Of a stretch of 64,000 nucleotides of DNA, positions 9,716-21,479 are shown one piece after another. Source of the stretch: Arthrinium phaeospermum. Its lineage: Eukaryota; Ascomycota; Sordariomycetes; Amphisphaeriales; Apiosporaceae. Position 1 is the first letter of the stretch. Each line of letters begins with the position of its first letter. The translations under genes and the position numbers were made by a program. The notes beneath the pieces are model-generated. The model was not told the origin of the DNA and ran no database searches. It was given only the letters and a program-made list of their open reading frames with translations. The stretch is from the NCBI GenBank assembly GCA_006503535.1, contig QYRS01000001.1, forward strand, positions 1,054,001-1,118,000, written 5' to 3'.

Positions 9716-11645
9716 CCGGGAGAGGTGTTCTCCCTTATGAGCATAATAGTTAGCGACCCTCCTAGGCGGGTTGGGGCGCCGCCGTCCATGCCGAAGTGTT
9801 CTGAAGTCTGCAAGATGGTCGGTCAGGTAATGCCCAGACGATCTGCTTTGACGGTATGAAGGAATGTATGTGCTAACAAGTTGGCTCAAAGATGAACTTA
9901 CTATCTCCAGTGACATGAGTGTGAAGATATTAGGTAAGGATGATTGGTGATTTGTCAAGCGAAGGAAAAGAAAGGTTGAGCACTGATGTGGATTTCAACC
10001 TGTGGCAATTTTTTCTCTTGTCCCTCAACAGAACATTGGTAAGTGAATAGTGCGGGGTACATAAGCCATTGATGATTAAGATGATCTATTTAGGCAAGCA
10101 GAGTGCTAAGGAGCTGTAGTTCCGTGGGCAGCAGCCCGCTAGGCGGTCCTTCTGGTGGTCTAACAGCTTCTTTTACAGGCGGTCTTGCAGGCGGTCGTAC
10201 GGCCAGTCAGACCACTCCAAGCAACGTACAAACCACTAGCTAGGCAGGTACAGTTCACAAAGTGGCACCGGTAGAGTCAAACAATAATCAATCATGGAAG
10301 TGACCGGATCACCAAGGAGCCATTGGGCGAGAAGTACCAGAACGACGTTTCTTTTCAAGTTGGCCCAGAGTGGGCGAGTAATCATATTTCCTGGCAGTGA
10401 CAGAGCATGGTCTTGCAAGTCGCCCCCAGGTTTTCTGGTCTTTGACCGCAGACTCATCACAAGATATCGTGGAAGGAGTCAAAGCCCCTTGAGGACTACA
10501 TATACCACAGAAAGACATCAATGTCGCCGATACCCTTGAGAAAGGGTTGGATATTAATGGCTACTATCAGAGATTTCAGGCCAACATGTCTTACAGTGTG
10601 TTGGGATATCATGCATCCGAAGTGGCACTAATATTGATCCCCATATGCTACTTACTGGCTTTTCTATGTATGCAAGTTTCGAGGCTTCCAGTTTCTATCA
10701 ACGGTTTCGTAGTTCGCCCCGGTCCCCAAGGTCCCTTCCACGAGTACAATCCTTGGAATTAAGACTACTGCAAGTGCTACAACAGAGCCAGAAAAAACGG
10801 CAAAGTTAAAGTTGGAACTGAAAACGCCTTTGCCATTGTGAGGCACAACAGAAAGTCCCGCGGGTTCGTCTAGCCTGCTAGCCCTCAGCCAGCTGTACTC
10901 ACACTTCAATTGGGGGGGGTTTGTACTTAGCCAGCCCAAGACACGCTGAAGGTTCCTCAAGGGACTGAAGGCACAATGCAGCCTTGTGTGAAAGATCCAT
11001 GATACTTGCTTGTTGGAAGTTAATGTATGTCAATGATAATCTAGAACCTATGGAAGACAGAAAGACCAGTGCAACATGTCCTGATGCTCCCTTGAGAAGC
11101 TACAGACTGTCCTCATCCGCGCCAGTGCCCTGAAGACGAGCAAAACAACAAAAACAACCGCCCTCTGCCACCCAAATCTCGTGTAACAAGGGAGTCACCA
11201 CAGCTCCCCCGCCGAATATGATGCAAGAGACCGTTCCGAGAGAATCAGACTGAGGACAGTGGAGTCTTGCCGTCGTCGTCCACACGGTAGGTCTACCAAC
11301 CCCCTGCCAAGCCGCTAGCGCATCTCCCAGAACAGTCTAGCACTTGTGAAGTACGCCCTTCAGTTTGGTACACAACGTTCGCCTCGCCTTGAAACCTCTC
11401 AAACATGCTCCAACACACGCACTTATCGTCATGAAGATAGCGCCCAGGATTACGAAAGAGAAGGGGACCATGATGGAGTTTCGCTCCGTTTCCCCGTCGG
11501 GTGTATCATGAGGGTTACATAAGTACGAACTCCTCTCTTCTTCCATGTGACCTGACTTCTACCAGAGACCCAGACTCAGAACGCTCGCTACTCACGGCTG
11601 CCCTTAAGTCCCTTTCGTTGCCCTCGCCCACCAAGACCCCCAATC
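9716..11645. other. Intergenic, no supported gene
   Basis: Several short frames with a hydrophobic stretch occur on the minus strand (a 69-residue one at 11337-11546 and a 98-residue one at 10664-10960), but none has a start context, splice sites or family likeness I can defend. They may be exons of a decayed membrane protein. Confidence 0.4.
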
Positions 11646-12517
11646 ATGCGCTCCTCTCCGTTCATCGCGCTCCTGGTGGCCGTAGCCACCCCGGCGAGGT
11701 GCATGCCGGAATACAGACTACCCGACACGGAAGTGGCCCCTTCGCCTTCGCCTGCGTCTGGGTTGGAGCCCAATACGGGCTCGGAGCAGCAGCGCACCAA
11801 CCAGACCGCCGTCAAAGAGTTGCAGAGTCGAGAAGACGGTTCGTTCCACGTCCGGCACTGCAATAAAGCCCGACGGGACAGGGCCGGTGTCATTCACATC
11901 CTTGAGGGCATACATTACCTCCAGACTGTCCCCCGAGATCAACCCACATACAGCGAGGGCTGCGGCCGGGTCAGCTGCTCCAATCACGCGGCGATATGGC
12001 TGTGCGGCAGCGTGAGTTCCATTCTATTTCCTGGGGTACTCGTTTCTTTCCGACAATTTCTTCCATTTGGGTCTGTCTTTGGGTCTGAGGGAGAACCGGT
12101 TTCTTGCTCTTTCCTTTCTTTTTTCTTCTTCTTTTCTTTCTTTTTCTTTTGTTTTTCGATCTTTGCGTAGTAGCCATGACCAGCCTGCGCCCACGATTTA
12201 CTAACTTGTAGCTCCAGTCCAAAACTACGAAGACACTCCCAAACTGGGACCCTGTTGTGCAGGCGGCCAGATCTGTCCACCACACCTGCTACGACTCCAT
12301 CGACAAAACCCTCTCCACCATGATGGGTTACTTCAGCGGCGAGGCCCATGCGCGCGGCGGCAGCTACGGTGACGACTGGTATGTCAAGGTTGGCAAGGAC
12401 GCCATAACTGCTAGGCCTGTTCATCTCGTCTTGCGGTTTTCATCCTCTCTTCCCGTAACGTACGATCACCTGCTGTCTATGCAGCTGGAGAGGGAAAGTG
12501 CAGGACCCCTTTACTAG
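11646..12517 (+). CDS. Small secreted protein of a fungal effector-like family
   Basis: Two exons: 11646-12011 and 12212-12517. The intron has donor GTGAGT, branch CTAAC and acceptor TTGTAG, phase 0. The predicted product is 223 residues. The N-terminus MRSSPFIALLVAVATPARC is a likely signal peptide. A Ser/Pro/Thr-rich linker leads to the domain: C at HVRHCNK, then GIHYLQTVP, then CGRVSCSNHAAIWLC. After the intron come a VHHTC and a GDDWYVKV. The same order (GIxYL, CGRVSCSxxxAIWxC, a late C, Wx[IV]xV) is shared by many small secreted proteins of unknown function in filamentous ascomycetes; some are treated as candidate effectors. After WYVKV the frame loses resemblance. A second intron with donor GTATGT at 12379 and acceptor ATGCAG near 12483 would give a shorter end, so the 3' structure is uncertain. 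No toxic activity can be inferred. Confidence 0.65.
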
Positions 12518-14332
12518 ATCATCGGAGTAAGGCGGCCGTGTGTCGTGGAGCAATGCTTGACACGGCAGCCGATGACTCATGAGGCGGTGGCATTTTGCCT
12601 TAGCAATACAGTCACCATGTTGCCCTTTTGCTTTCTGTTTTTTCTTCTTCGTGTGACCTTGGACAAATATGAGCTGGTTGGTGGTTTTTCGTGTGTCTTG
12701 CTAGGGGAAGGGGAAAACATCGCGGAAAGCATGCGTAGACAAACAAGGGGAATGAATTAGCCACTTGGTAGATAAACAATGAGGCAACTAGAGCGCCCTC
12801 CGTCTAGACATGATCGTGGATATATAGCTGAGAGCTTCTCTCTCTATCGACGCATGTAAATGAAGTCTACATTTCATTGCATTTCCTTTCCTGCATGGTG
12901 CTTCATTCAGAAACATAGATAGAACTGTCCTGGAAGTCTTCAGTGAGACATTCTATCTCAGCAGGGGAAAATGAGGTACGTGCTCTCGAAGGGGGCTACC
13001 AAAGTGTCTCAGACCGCACCTACCCTTGAGCTGACCCTGGATTTGACATGATGCCCGCCGGAATTAGATCATATCTACTTAGTAATTGTTGCTTGGTGGT
13101 GATGAGCCTTCTGCTTGTATCACAGTCTACTTTGCACTCTTCACTCTGATCCTTTTGTCTCCTTGACGAAGGCTAGTAGTGCCTGATAATTTGCCCTGCA
13201 AGGCGTCCGATATTGATTCGCCGAGCGTAGGCATGTCCTCAAGTCTCCATCTTGACTTTTGTCATAAACAAGCAAGTGCACCTGTTCGTCTCGATTACCC
13301 CTCCATACGTACCCCCGTAGTACTCGGGTATCACCAAAATGCTCAAATATTTGCCACTGTTGTGGCGCCGGAAAAGAGGATTACAGGGGCCTACTTGGTC
13401 ACCCCATCGGCCTCTCTCAACGCTAAGCCTCGCATCTTCTCAAAGTAATGTATATAATCATGTACAATGTTTTATCTATTAAATATTCTACATCTTTGTT
13501 TCAACGGTTTAAATATCTTCCTAGGATATGTAGATATCTAGGTACTAGATTTACCTCAAAGAAAACACAACAGTGGGCTGCTCCGGGCAGGAGCCAGTAT
13601 TTTCAGGCGCTGTTCCGGGGCAGGGCCCATAGTTTCGGGGGTTTCTCCTGGGAAAGAGAAGGCAAATTCCGGGAGTTACGGGGCAGGGGCCGGTGCTCTC
13701 CGGTGGTTGCCCCCGGTGAATCATATATGCGGGTCCTCTCTGACCTCGCCGGCGCAACACCACCAGCCCCTCCGGCCTAGTATTCACACACGCTGGATAA
13801 TCTGCATGTAAGCAAGCAACCCTTCTCGTCTTGAAGACATGAATTCTTTTTTCCCTCTTCATCGTCAACATTTGATCGGAAAGTCAACAGCCCTGGTAAG
13901 TCACATAGATCTCGACTTGAGACGGAACTCTACTTCACACCCGAATATTTCACCTCCTCCCTCTGCAAATCACTCTCCCCTCTTCGAGGTGACTGTAGTC
14001 GACCTGCTACGGGGAAAAACGCTGGCTAGAAGGTGGAAAGGCCGGGGCTACCGACTGATCGCTGAGCGGGGCCCGCATTTATCTCCGGAAGGGTTTAGGT
14101 GATTTCGGCGGTTGAATACGGGGGAGGTGGTCTCGGGGCAAGGCCCAGCACACATACATGACCGCACCAGTCCACTAACTTTGTGACTCATCTTTACAGA
14201 CTTGACAACCTCACCCGCTCTCTCCTCAACAACAGCCTCTCTCTTGCGCATCGGCAACTGCCACCCTCATCTCTTGTCGACAACAACGTATCTCTTTTCC
14301 TTCAGCAACAACCACTCACTCTCACATACACA

Positions 14333-14379
<47 letters not shown>

Positions 14380-15179
14380 CCCCCCCCCTCTTGTTGGCAG
14401 CAACTACTCGTGTCGATCATCTTTGTTTTTCTACTCCCACAGACCTCAACCATCACTCTTCCGTCTTCTGTTGATCGTGTTGCCAGTCACACAACACGAA
14501 AACCAAATTAAGTAAGTCTGACTCTACACAGTACAAGCCCTCAATCCACCTATCTCATCTCGCAAACACCCTTCCTAGCAGCCCCAAGCCTGACGTCATC
14601 GTCATCTGGTCTGCTGTGAGACCTCTCAATCACCTTCTCTCATTTTCCCCGTCCGTGTTTCCCAGTCCCTGGCCTAAGTATCAGCAGACCTGGTAAGTTT
14701 ACATGTACGCACCATAACACGACTTGGGACGGGATGGCATTTCACTTCCACATGCATCATACTCTTCTTCCATTTTTTCGACTGCTCTTGTTGAAATCCT
14801 TCCCAATCATCCTTCACATCAACGAAGAAAAGTCGGTATCATCACCCTTTTTTCCCCAGTTCTAGCCCAGGTTACCTTGGGCAGAATTGTACATCAGTAT
14901 CGAGTATACCATACTCTTCCATCCTTCTTCGAGTGCTCTTGTTGGAATTGACCTCAGTCATCCTCGAGATCAATAATACAAGACTGGTGTTGCTCTTCCC
15001 TCCCCTACAAACATCAACAACACTGGGCTCGCAAATCACGACACCTAACTCCTCCTACCCCAGCACAACCTCTCGTCTCCAAAATTTATCTCATTCAACT
15101 TGTTTTCCCGAGTCTCGACTAACATCAACATCAGAATCATAATTCTTCTTCTTCAAGCGTAACGCAGCCTCAGAGCACG
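12518..15179. other. Gap with GC-rich repeats and long leader of the AlkB-like gene
   Basis: No supported gene. A GGGGCAGGGGCC-like motif recurs at 13584, 13616, 13679 and 14134. A (CT)21-C12 tract lies at 14335-14388. Two stretches starting CTGGTAAGT (about 13897 and 14696) resemble each other for some 50 bases, as if part of the leader upstream of 15180 were duplicated. Strong GTAAGT sites suggest untranslated-region introns. Confidence 0.45.
14335..14388 (+). repeat. (CT)21 microsatellite followed by a run of 12 C
   Basis: Perfect CT repeat at 14335-14376 (21 units), then twelve C at 14377-14388, in the pyrimidine-rich region upstream of the AlkB-like pseudogene. Confidence 0.98.
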
Positions 15180-17064
15180 ATGGTGGTTGGCTTTGCCAAC
15201 TCCATCACCGAGGCGTTAGAAGGCACGTCTTGGTGGACGAATAACGAAGGTGGTGTGGCCACTTCGGATTTGTTCATCACTGGCGTCCGGATTTACGGCG
15301 ACCGCGGCATCGACTGTGTCCGAGACGGCCTCGTCGTGACCCGCCTGGCGAGCCTTCCAGGTAACGAGACTCGGACGTTCCAAGACCGTGTCAAATATGC
15401 CCGGGCCACGTCTCTGAGTCGGAGGCCTGTCGGTGTGGTCATGCGGTACGACCATCCAGACATCGCAGAGATTGGGGTCAAGATGGAGGGAAGAGTACGT
15501 CATACTGGGGCCATTCCTCATTACAGATTTCTGGATAATGTGGAAGGCCAGTAAGAAGTACATAATGGTCAAACTCGAGAAGATTGACCGCTTCAACCCC
15601 AGCCAAGGCAATGCCACCGCCAACCCCAGCCAGGTAAGGAACTCATCTTCCAACTCGGTTCATATCTATTTATGTCTGGGGGGTATCTAGGAACTATAGA
15701 GCTAACATAAGTTCAGGTCGAATGTTCGTCATGCAAGGAGCTCCTCGTGGTCCGGTACAAGGATCGCCCAGCCGTTTGTGGCTATCATCTGTGCCAGACA
15801 ACCAATGCTGCTCCCAGTATCGAGTTGCAACAGACTGATGGCTACGACGAGGGATATCTGGCCACTCGTGAGGATATGACGGAAGTTCCAGAGAGCTCTG
15901 TGCAACTGCTTCCAGACCCTCCCCAACCGATGAGCAAGGAAGAGATAATCTCTCTCTTCAATAATTGTACCAAACGGACGGAACGGATCAACTGGAAAGG
16001 CTGGTTCTGTGAGCGTTGCAAGCGCTTTAACCAACGGGTGTTCTGGAACCGTCTCGAGTGCCGCAAATGTGGCCATATCTTCCCTTACGGGATGCCGGAC
16101 TTCAGCCTGGAGGAGCTCGGTTCGGAGGAATGGGAACACTTCACCGAAGACTCAATTGTCCCGGGTCTCTCTAAAGCTGACCATGTCAAGCATTTCGTCA
16201 TGCAACGAACACCGTCACCCTGGATACGTGACTCACATGTTCATGCTCGATGACGTGAACGAAGTCTGGCTCCTCATCCCGAAAGATCTCGTCATCAATT
16301 GCCCCGACGGCTCCAGGGACAGGTTCGGAAAGCTCTGGGCAGGTATGCAGGATGGGACGATACCCGTGAAGCGCTGCCCTGCCGGCTCCGGGAAGGTTGT
16401 CAGACAGTTGACCCGGTTCATGGCGCACAACTACGGCGAGCCGTACAACGCCAAGATGACGACAAACACGACCGATTTCGACGACGCTCCCGCTGTGATT
16501 CGGGACGTCAAGGACAAGATGGTATCAGCCATCTCTGAGATAGTGCGCGAAACCCCGGTCTTCACCGAAGTGCTCGCCATCGCCAACTACCCCAATATGT
16601 CAATGGGTGGCACAAAGACGGAGAGAATGGCGTCGGCCCCATTGTGGCCTCTACTTCATACGGCGGAAAAGCGTCAATGAGCTTTTCCATGGACACATTC
16701 CACATGGTCGGCAAATCGCGTAACGTCTACCTGTACGACACCATCCTGCCTGGGTGTCTCGAGGAAGAGAAGAAACGGGCTCTGATGAGAAGAGGGAGGA
16801 CGGGGTGTACGATGAGGAGAAGTACCGAGAGAAGTTCCGGAACCTCGTCGACACGATTAAGGCTCCCTCGGGAAAGACGGAAATCCTCACGATCCCTCTA
16901 CCAGGCACGGGTGCTATTATGATTCAGAGAGGCGCGACTCTGAATCAGCGATTTGAGCACAGGGTGGACAATGAAGGATCGCTCGCATGGTTTTAACCGG
17001 CCGTTTTATCGAGCACGAGGAACACCAGAAGAAGGGAAAAAAGCGCAAGAGGTCTGAGGAATGA
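15180..17064 (+). pseudogene. Frameshifted AlkB-like 2-oxoglutarate/Fe(II) dioxygenase
   Basis: The pieces read as one protein: a start at ATG 15180; PVGVVMRYDHPDIAEI; YVILGPFLITDFW; then an intact intron at about 15633-15716 (GTAAGG...GCTAACAT...CAG). Next come Cys pairs (CSSC, CERCKRF and CRKCG, a likely zinc site). The dioxygenase core follows with GWHKDGENGVGP (HxD iron-binding motif), FEHRV (distal His) and LTGR (2-oxoglutarate-binding Arg region), and a basic tail to TGA at 17062-17064. The AlkB family repairs or edits methylated nucleic acids or proteins; the substrate is unknown here. At least five frame breaks are needed: near 15490, 16205, 16608, 16795 and 16985. No nonsense substitution was noticed. 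It is either a recent pseudogene or a gene damaged by indel errors in the sequence. Confidence 0.7.
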
Positions 17065-17235
17065 TTTGAATCAGGGGGAGAAACGGATCAAACGGTTTAG
17101 AGATTGGATTAAGCATGAGACAGCGCTATAGCTACTATTCAAGACCTCATACGAAACCACCATTCATTCTTGCGAATATCCTATTCCGCTACCGACAGCC
17201 CCTAATACTACTTTAAGAAAAACGAGACTCGGGGT

Positions 17236-17335
17236 GAATCACCGAGCAGACCTATCGCTCAAAGTTCAGGAAGCTCGTGGACAGCATCAAGCCACCGTCC
17301 AAGACACACAAGTCGATTTTGGACATGCCGCTTCC
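17236..17335 (+). pseudogene. Tail remnant of a second AlkB-like copy
   Basis: In the frame starting at 17238 the DNA reads ITEQTYRSKFRKLVDSI, then ILDMPLP. This matches the region after the core of the third copy (ITEQTYRERFRALVNS at about 17542-17590). It stops abruptly near 17335, where core sequence of the next copy begins. No core or N-terminus for this copy is present. Confidence 0.65.
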
Positions 17336-17809
17336 TGTATAAACTGGCACAGCGACGGCGAGAGAGGCGTCGGCCCAGTTGTTGCCTCCATCTCATTCGG
17401 CGGACTGGGGATGAGATTTGCCATGACCAGCCGATCCTTGCTTGGAAAAATCGGAGATGACTACGATTACGACGAGATCCTTCCGGGCTGCGTGAACGAG
17501 GACAAGAAGCGTGATCTTCAAAGCAAGCGAGACTCGGGTGAAATCACGGAGCAGACTTATCGCGAGAGGTTCCGTGCACTTGTCAACAGCAAAAAGGCAG
17601 GCAAGGCGCCCAAGTCCAGACCGATTCTGGAGATGCCGCTTCCAGGCACTGGTGCGGTCATGATCCAGGTCGGTCCGAGCCTTAACAAGTATTATCAATA
17701 CATGGTCGAGCACAAAGGAATGGCACGACTAGTCTTTACTTGTCGCTCCATTAAACATAAAAAACATGTTGCCCCACCGGCCAAGCGTCGGAAGATCACA
17801 AAGAAATGA
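17336..17809 (+). pseudogene. Truncated third AlkB-like copy lacking N-terminus and distal His
   Basis: An open frame to TGA at 17809 holds the dioxygenase core from NWHSDGERGVGPVVASISFG (HxD motif), through DEILPGCVNEDKK and ILEMPLPGTGAVMIQ, to a basic tail (PPAKRRKITKK). It lacks the N-terminal domain and zinc-type cysteines of the 15180 copy. Where that copy has RFEHRV, this one has YYQYMV, so the distal iron-binding His of the HxD...H triad is replaced by Tyr. The Arg (FTCR) is kept. A functional enzyme is unlikely. Confidence 0.65.
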
Positions 17810-17993
17810 GAAGAACGGAATAAGGCCGGCCAAGAGTAGAACAGAACGTTACAAAAACAACATACGAATGTTAAGTAGTTAATTGAAACGATACAGGAGA
17901 CATTTGTGTGTCGTAAATAAGCGAGAAGCCCTGCACTAGGATTTCAGATAATACGATTCGACTTTTGCTATACCCGCAGTGTCCTGTCTATTA

Positions 17994-19358
17994 CTATGAA
18001 CTCTGACTAGAACCTGATCCTGCTACCTGGGCAGCCCCCAGAGCGACTTGTACGACGGTAAGGAACAGAATGATGCTACCAAAACTGTGACACAGGGCCT
18101 GTTAGCTATTATGACAGATGAACTAGGGGTCTTGAGACTTACAGGAAAGTCCAGTATTGGACGGTGTCTCGGTTGTCTCGAACCAGAATCCAGAAGTTCC
18201 ACGGTCGCGCCGTTTGGAGGTGGTGATCAAGCTCAAGGATGCGCGGCCACAGATCGCGGAACTCGACCTGATTCCAAGACGTAGCCTCCTGACTCATGAT
18301 GACTTCGATTTCCGGGTCGTACGGGAGCTGGGCGCTCCACCCAGGCGCTCCTCGCTTCCTGGAGGGCTCCCGAGACAGCGTCTTGATCTCGCGGGCCCGG
18401 AAGCGCCACGATGCGCAGCCCACGCACCAGCAGCAATATCGGAAACCCGTGTACTTCACCAGAGCGCTGTGTATAGAGGACACGCGTACGGGGTTGAAGA
18501 GGTTCGCGTAGGTGGATTGTACCTCGTAGACCAGCGATGGCGAGATGCCTGCTTTGTGGAGGTCTTCTGGTTTGCGGCCTTGCAGAGCGCAGGGCAATGC
18601 AAACAGTTCGAGACAGTGCTTCTATTCGGCTTTCGAGAGCAGCAGGTGGCGTGAGAGGTTGTCTGTCCAAATGATGGATACGCCAGCCAGAGAAGATGAT
18701 CTACTCATATTCAGGACTTCAGGCGTGATGCTGTGTAATTAGATGAGACCTGCATGAAGGCCAAAGCTGAAATCCGCCGTTCGTGGATGCGATGATTGAT
18801 CAGCAGCCCATTTTGCGTCTTGGGCAGTCGCAGGCAACAAGATAGACTCGTCTGGGTGAGGGAAGAGGCCGCAGGAGTTGATCAGGTCCGACAGCGACTG
18901 GTCGAACGCCCTCGCCTCCGAGTATGGTATGCCAGACTTCGGACAAAACGAGAGGACGCGTTTCTGATGATCTTGCATGAGCAAGAAGTATGATGATCGG
19001 AACTGAGTCTTCAACCCTAGTCGGTCGCTCGGCAGATCCAGGGAAGGTATCATCAAAATAGTAGTGGCCAGGCTATCTACCTGCAAGTCCGTAGATGTAT
19101 GTCTTATGTGTTTCTGAGGCTGGGCCTCTCTGCTTCTGAAATTACGCACCACGTCAACTAACAAGCGCAGGTAGTCGTCCTTCTTCCGCATTCCAGGGAA
19201 GCACATCTTGATCCAGCGCAGGTACAGTTTCAATCGTGAAACCGACTGCTCACCTCGTATCCTAGAACTTCCAAGACATCGTACTCCAGGTTGTCCCCAT
19301 TATAGTCATTATTGACAGAGGTTTGGTTTCGGGGCTTATTGGTTGGTGGCTGCTGCAT
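17994..19358 (-). pseudogene. Broken orphan gene with C-terminal membrane segment
   Basis: Minus-strand gene of a fungal family without a known function. From ATG at 19358 (MQQPPTNKP, then LEVLGYE) it runs through LKLYLRWIKMCFPGMRKKDD, HTSTDLQVDSLATTILMIP, CPKSGIPYSEARAFD, VSIIWTDNLSRHLLLS and LELFALPCALQG to ARPWNFW and TVQYWTF. A 58-nt intron (18085-18142, GTAAGT...CACAG) joins to a last exon at 17994-18084 encoding FGSIILFLTVVQVALG, a membrane segment typical of this family's C-terminus. Breaks: a frame slip near 19255, TAA at 18739-18741 and TAG at 18622-18624, both in frame. The stops would be CAA and CAG before a C to T change, in the CpA context favoured by RIP. Conserved residues and splice sites survive, so decay is recent. 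Confidence 0.7.
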
Positions 19359-20691
19359 AAGAATGGAAATATGCTTGGGGCGAAAGACTTGCTAATGACG
19401 GAATGTGTCAGAAGGCTTTTAGGGAGTGTGTTGAGGTAGGCTACTGTAATACTGGTGTGTCGTTGCCTTCTAAGTACGGCGCAGCCTGATGGAAGTGGGA
19501 GCTGAACCTGCAGGCTTTCTTGGAAGGACACTGTGGCCAACTACACATTCTCGGTGGCTAGGCATATCATAAGGCAGAAAAGCGCATTGCCGGTAACATT
19601 GAAGGACGATATGGTCTTGCTCTTTGCATTACTCTTAGCGACGACAACTTCAGATTGTAACATACTCCTCCCACCCGTAGGATTGTCCATGCTTCATAGA
19701 ACGCGACACGTCCATCTTGTAGCATCATCGTTAGCTGGTCAGAGTCAATGTGGTATGTAGTGCTGTATGTGCTGGAACATTTGCATGTAGAAAGTGAACC
19801 CTGCACCCTGCCACCTTTGCCTTCTCCAAGTCGGGATCTGAGCCGTCGAGTATGCATGCAAGCGTTCCGCTCTGACCGCTGGGTACTTAATAGTATCTTG
19901 CCACAAGATATTCATAAGCCCCCCTCTCGGGCAATGTATTCCCGTTCAGCTTACCGAGCGGAATTTCTTCATGCACACCTCATCACTTCGACTTTTAAAG
20001 ATCCACGAAGATTCCCTAACCAACAATCTGTCCTTGCTTAGTCCTATGTCTTATGCATCAGGCCGAGTTTGAATTTACCTGAAGACATTCCGGTTGTATT
20101 CCGATACTCCTAGTGCTTGGATTTCTTCTGTTGAGGAATAAAAAGCACTTACCTGGTGTTGATCTACAAGCAGAGCTGGAACCAATCCATTGTCGCCGGC
20201 TTATCGTCGATCAATCACATAAACACCACAAAGCAGCGGGGTCACCAGGTGTTCTGTTTTAATAGGTCCAATTAGCCTCCTAAAACATGTATTGATACGC
20301 CATTGTCTCTTTCTCCAACGAAAGCCATTTCCAATACCACATTTCGCGCCTTCCGCTGGGATCTTGCCTTGCATTCGATGCTGGGAAGTTACCGACAGGA
20401 CTCTATTCTCAAGGCTGTGCTGTTAAAAAGAATTGAATTGGCACCTACATCTGATCCTATGCTGCTGAGAAATAGACTGCATGAGTTTTGGTCTGTCTTT
20501 TCCCTTTGATCTTGCTGACCGACACATTGCTCCAAGAGTCTTTTCACGAACTCAGCCGGCGCAACACAACGCACTCATTACCACTTTATTACATACGTAA
20601 GAAAGATTTTCCCTTAGATAGTAGTCGATTTACTGACATTTATTTTTCACATTAGAAACGACGACTTGTAACGAGAGATATCCATGACATC
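19359..20691. other. Intergenic, no supported gene
   Basis: Only short frames without recognisable content. Confidence 0.5.
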
Positions 20692-21170
20692 ATGAGCGCA
20701 GATACAGAAGACACCATACTCAAAAAGCTCCCAACCCAAGCAAGCAGGCAAAACGACACACCGGGACCTGTTGTAGACAACCAGTTTCCGAAAGAGTCAT
20801 ATCGGCGACCCCAATGCATCATTTACGATGCCAATCTCAAGGAACATGACGTTGAAGGGTTCATTGACATAGAGCAGATCACAGTTTCATTGCAATGGAC
20901 TTAGTAAAACATCTAAAACTTTCCTTACAACCACCCTTGGCACCTTTGACTCTGGCGAATGGCCAAGGAGTTTATTGCGTTACCATATTCTTCAGGATCA
21001 AGGGTAGTGCAACCGACAAACTCTACAAAAGTAAATTCGTTGTGCTAGAGAGTTTGCCCGGATCTAGTATGCTCATCTTGGGAGGACGGTTTGTACTAGA
21101 TCATAACATTCTGAGCAAGAAAGCGATACTTGGTACGTTTCCAAACACTTTCCTATCTTTGGTATAGCAT
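20692..21170 (+). pseudogene. Retropepsin-like aspartic protease domain remnant
   Basis: Two overlapping frames, 20692-20904 and 20895-21167, join across a one-base loss near 20880. Together they give a domain with DIGADHSFIAMDLV (the D[ST]G-like catalytic site), LTLANGQG in the position of the flap, and MLILGGRFVLDHN, the ILG motif near the domain end. This is the layout of retropepsin-like domains found in gag-pol elements and in domesticated fungal genes. No reverse transcriptase, integrase, chromodomain or long terminal repeat is visible nearby. A possible intron follows (GTACGT at about 21133 to CATCAG near 21210), which could link it to downstream exons. The catalytic Thr/Ser is Ile here, so activity is doubtful. 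Confidence 0.55.
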
Positions 21171-21479
21171 ATGATCTTAGCGTCTACTTAACTAAAGTCA
21201 TTCTACATCAGCACTGAACGAAGAACCGGCTGGTATCTCAACAGCAACCTTTGCACATAAAGCACCCGAAAGAGGCGCGGAAAGGCATCAAAGGCAGCAA
21301 GAAACCAGGGGGTTACCAGAGGCCCTCGAGAATGACAGTACTACTGATGATCAGGTTTGTTTCATGAACCCAAATTCATCCCTTGATACTAATGTCCATA
21401 AAGGGAGCGAGTTCCTTGAAGCCAAAGGCAAGTTGGGTATTCTGATATTAATGGATTCGTCGATTGACCCAGTCTAGCG

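Noticed and set aside
11337..11546. Short minus-strand frame with one hydrophobic segment
   Set aside because: Too short, no neighbours in frame, no family.
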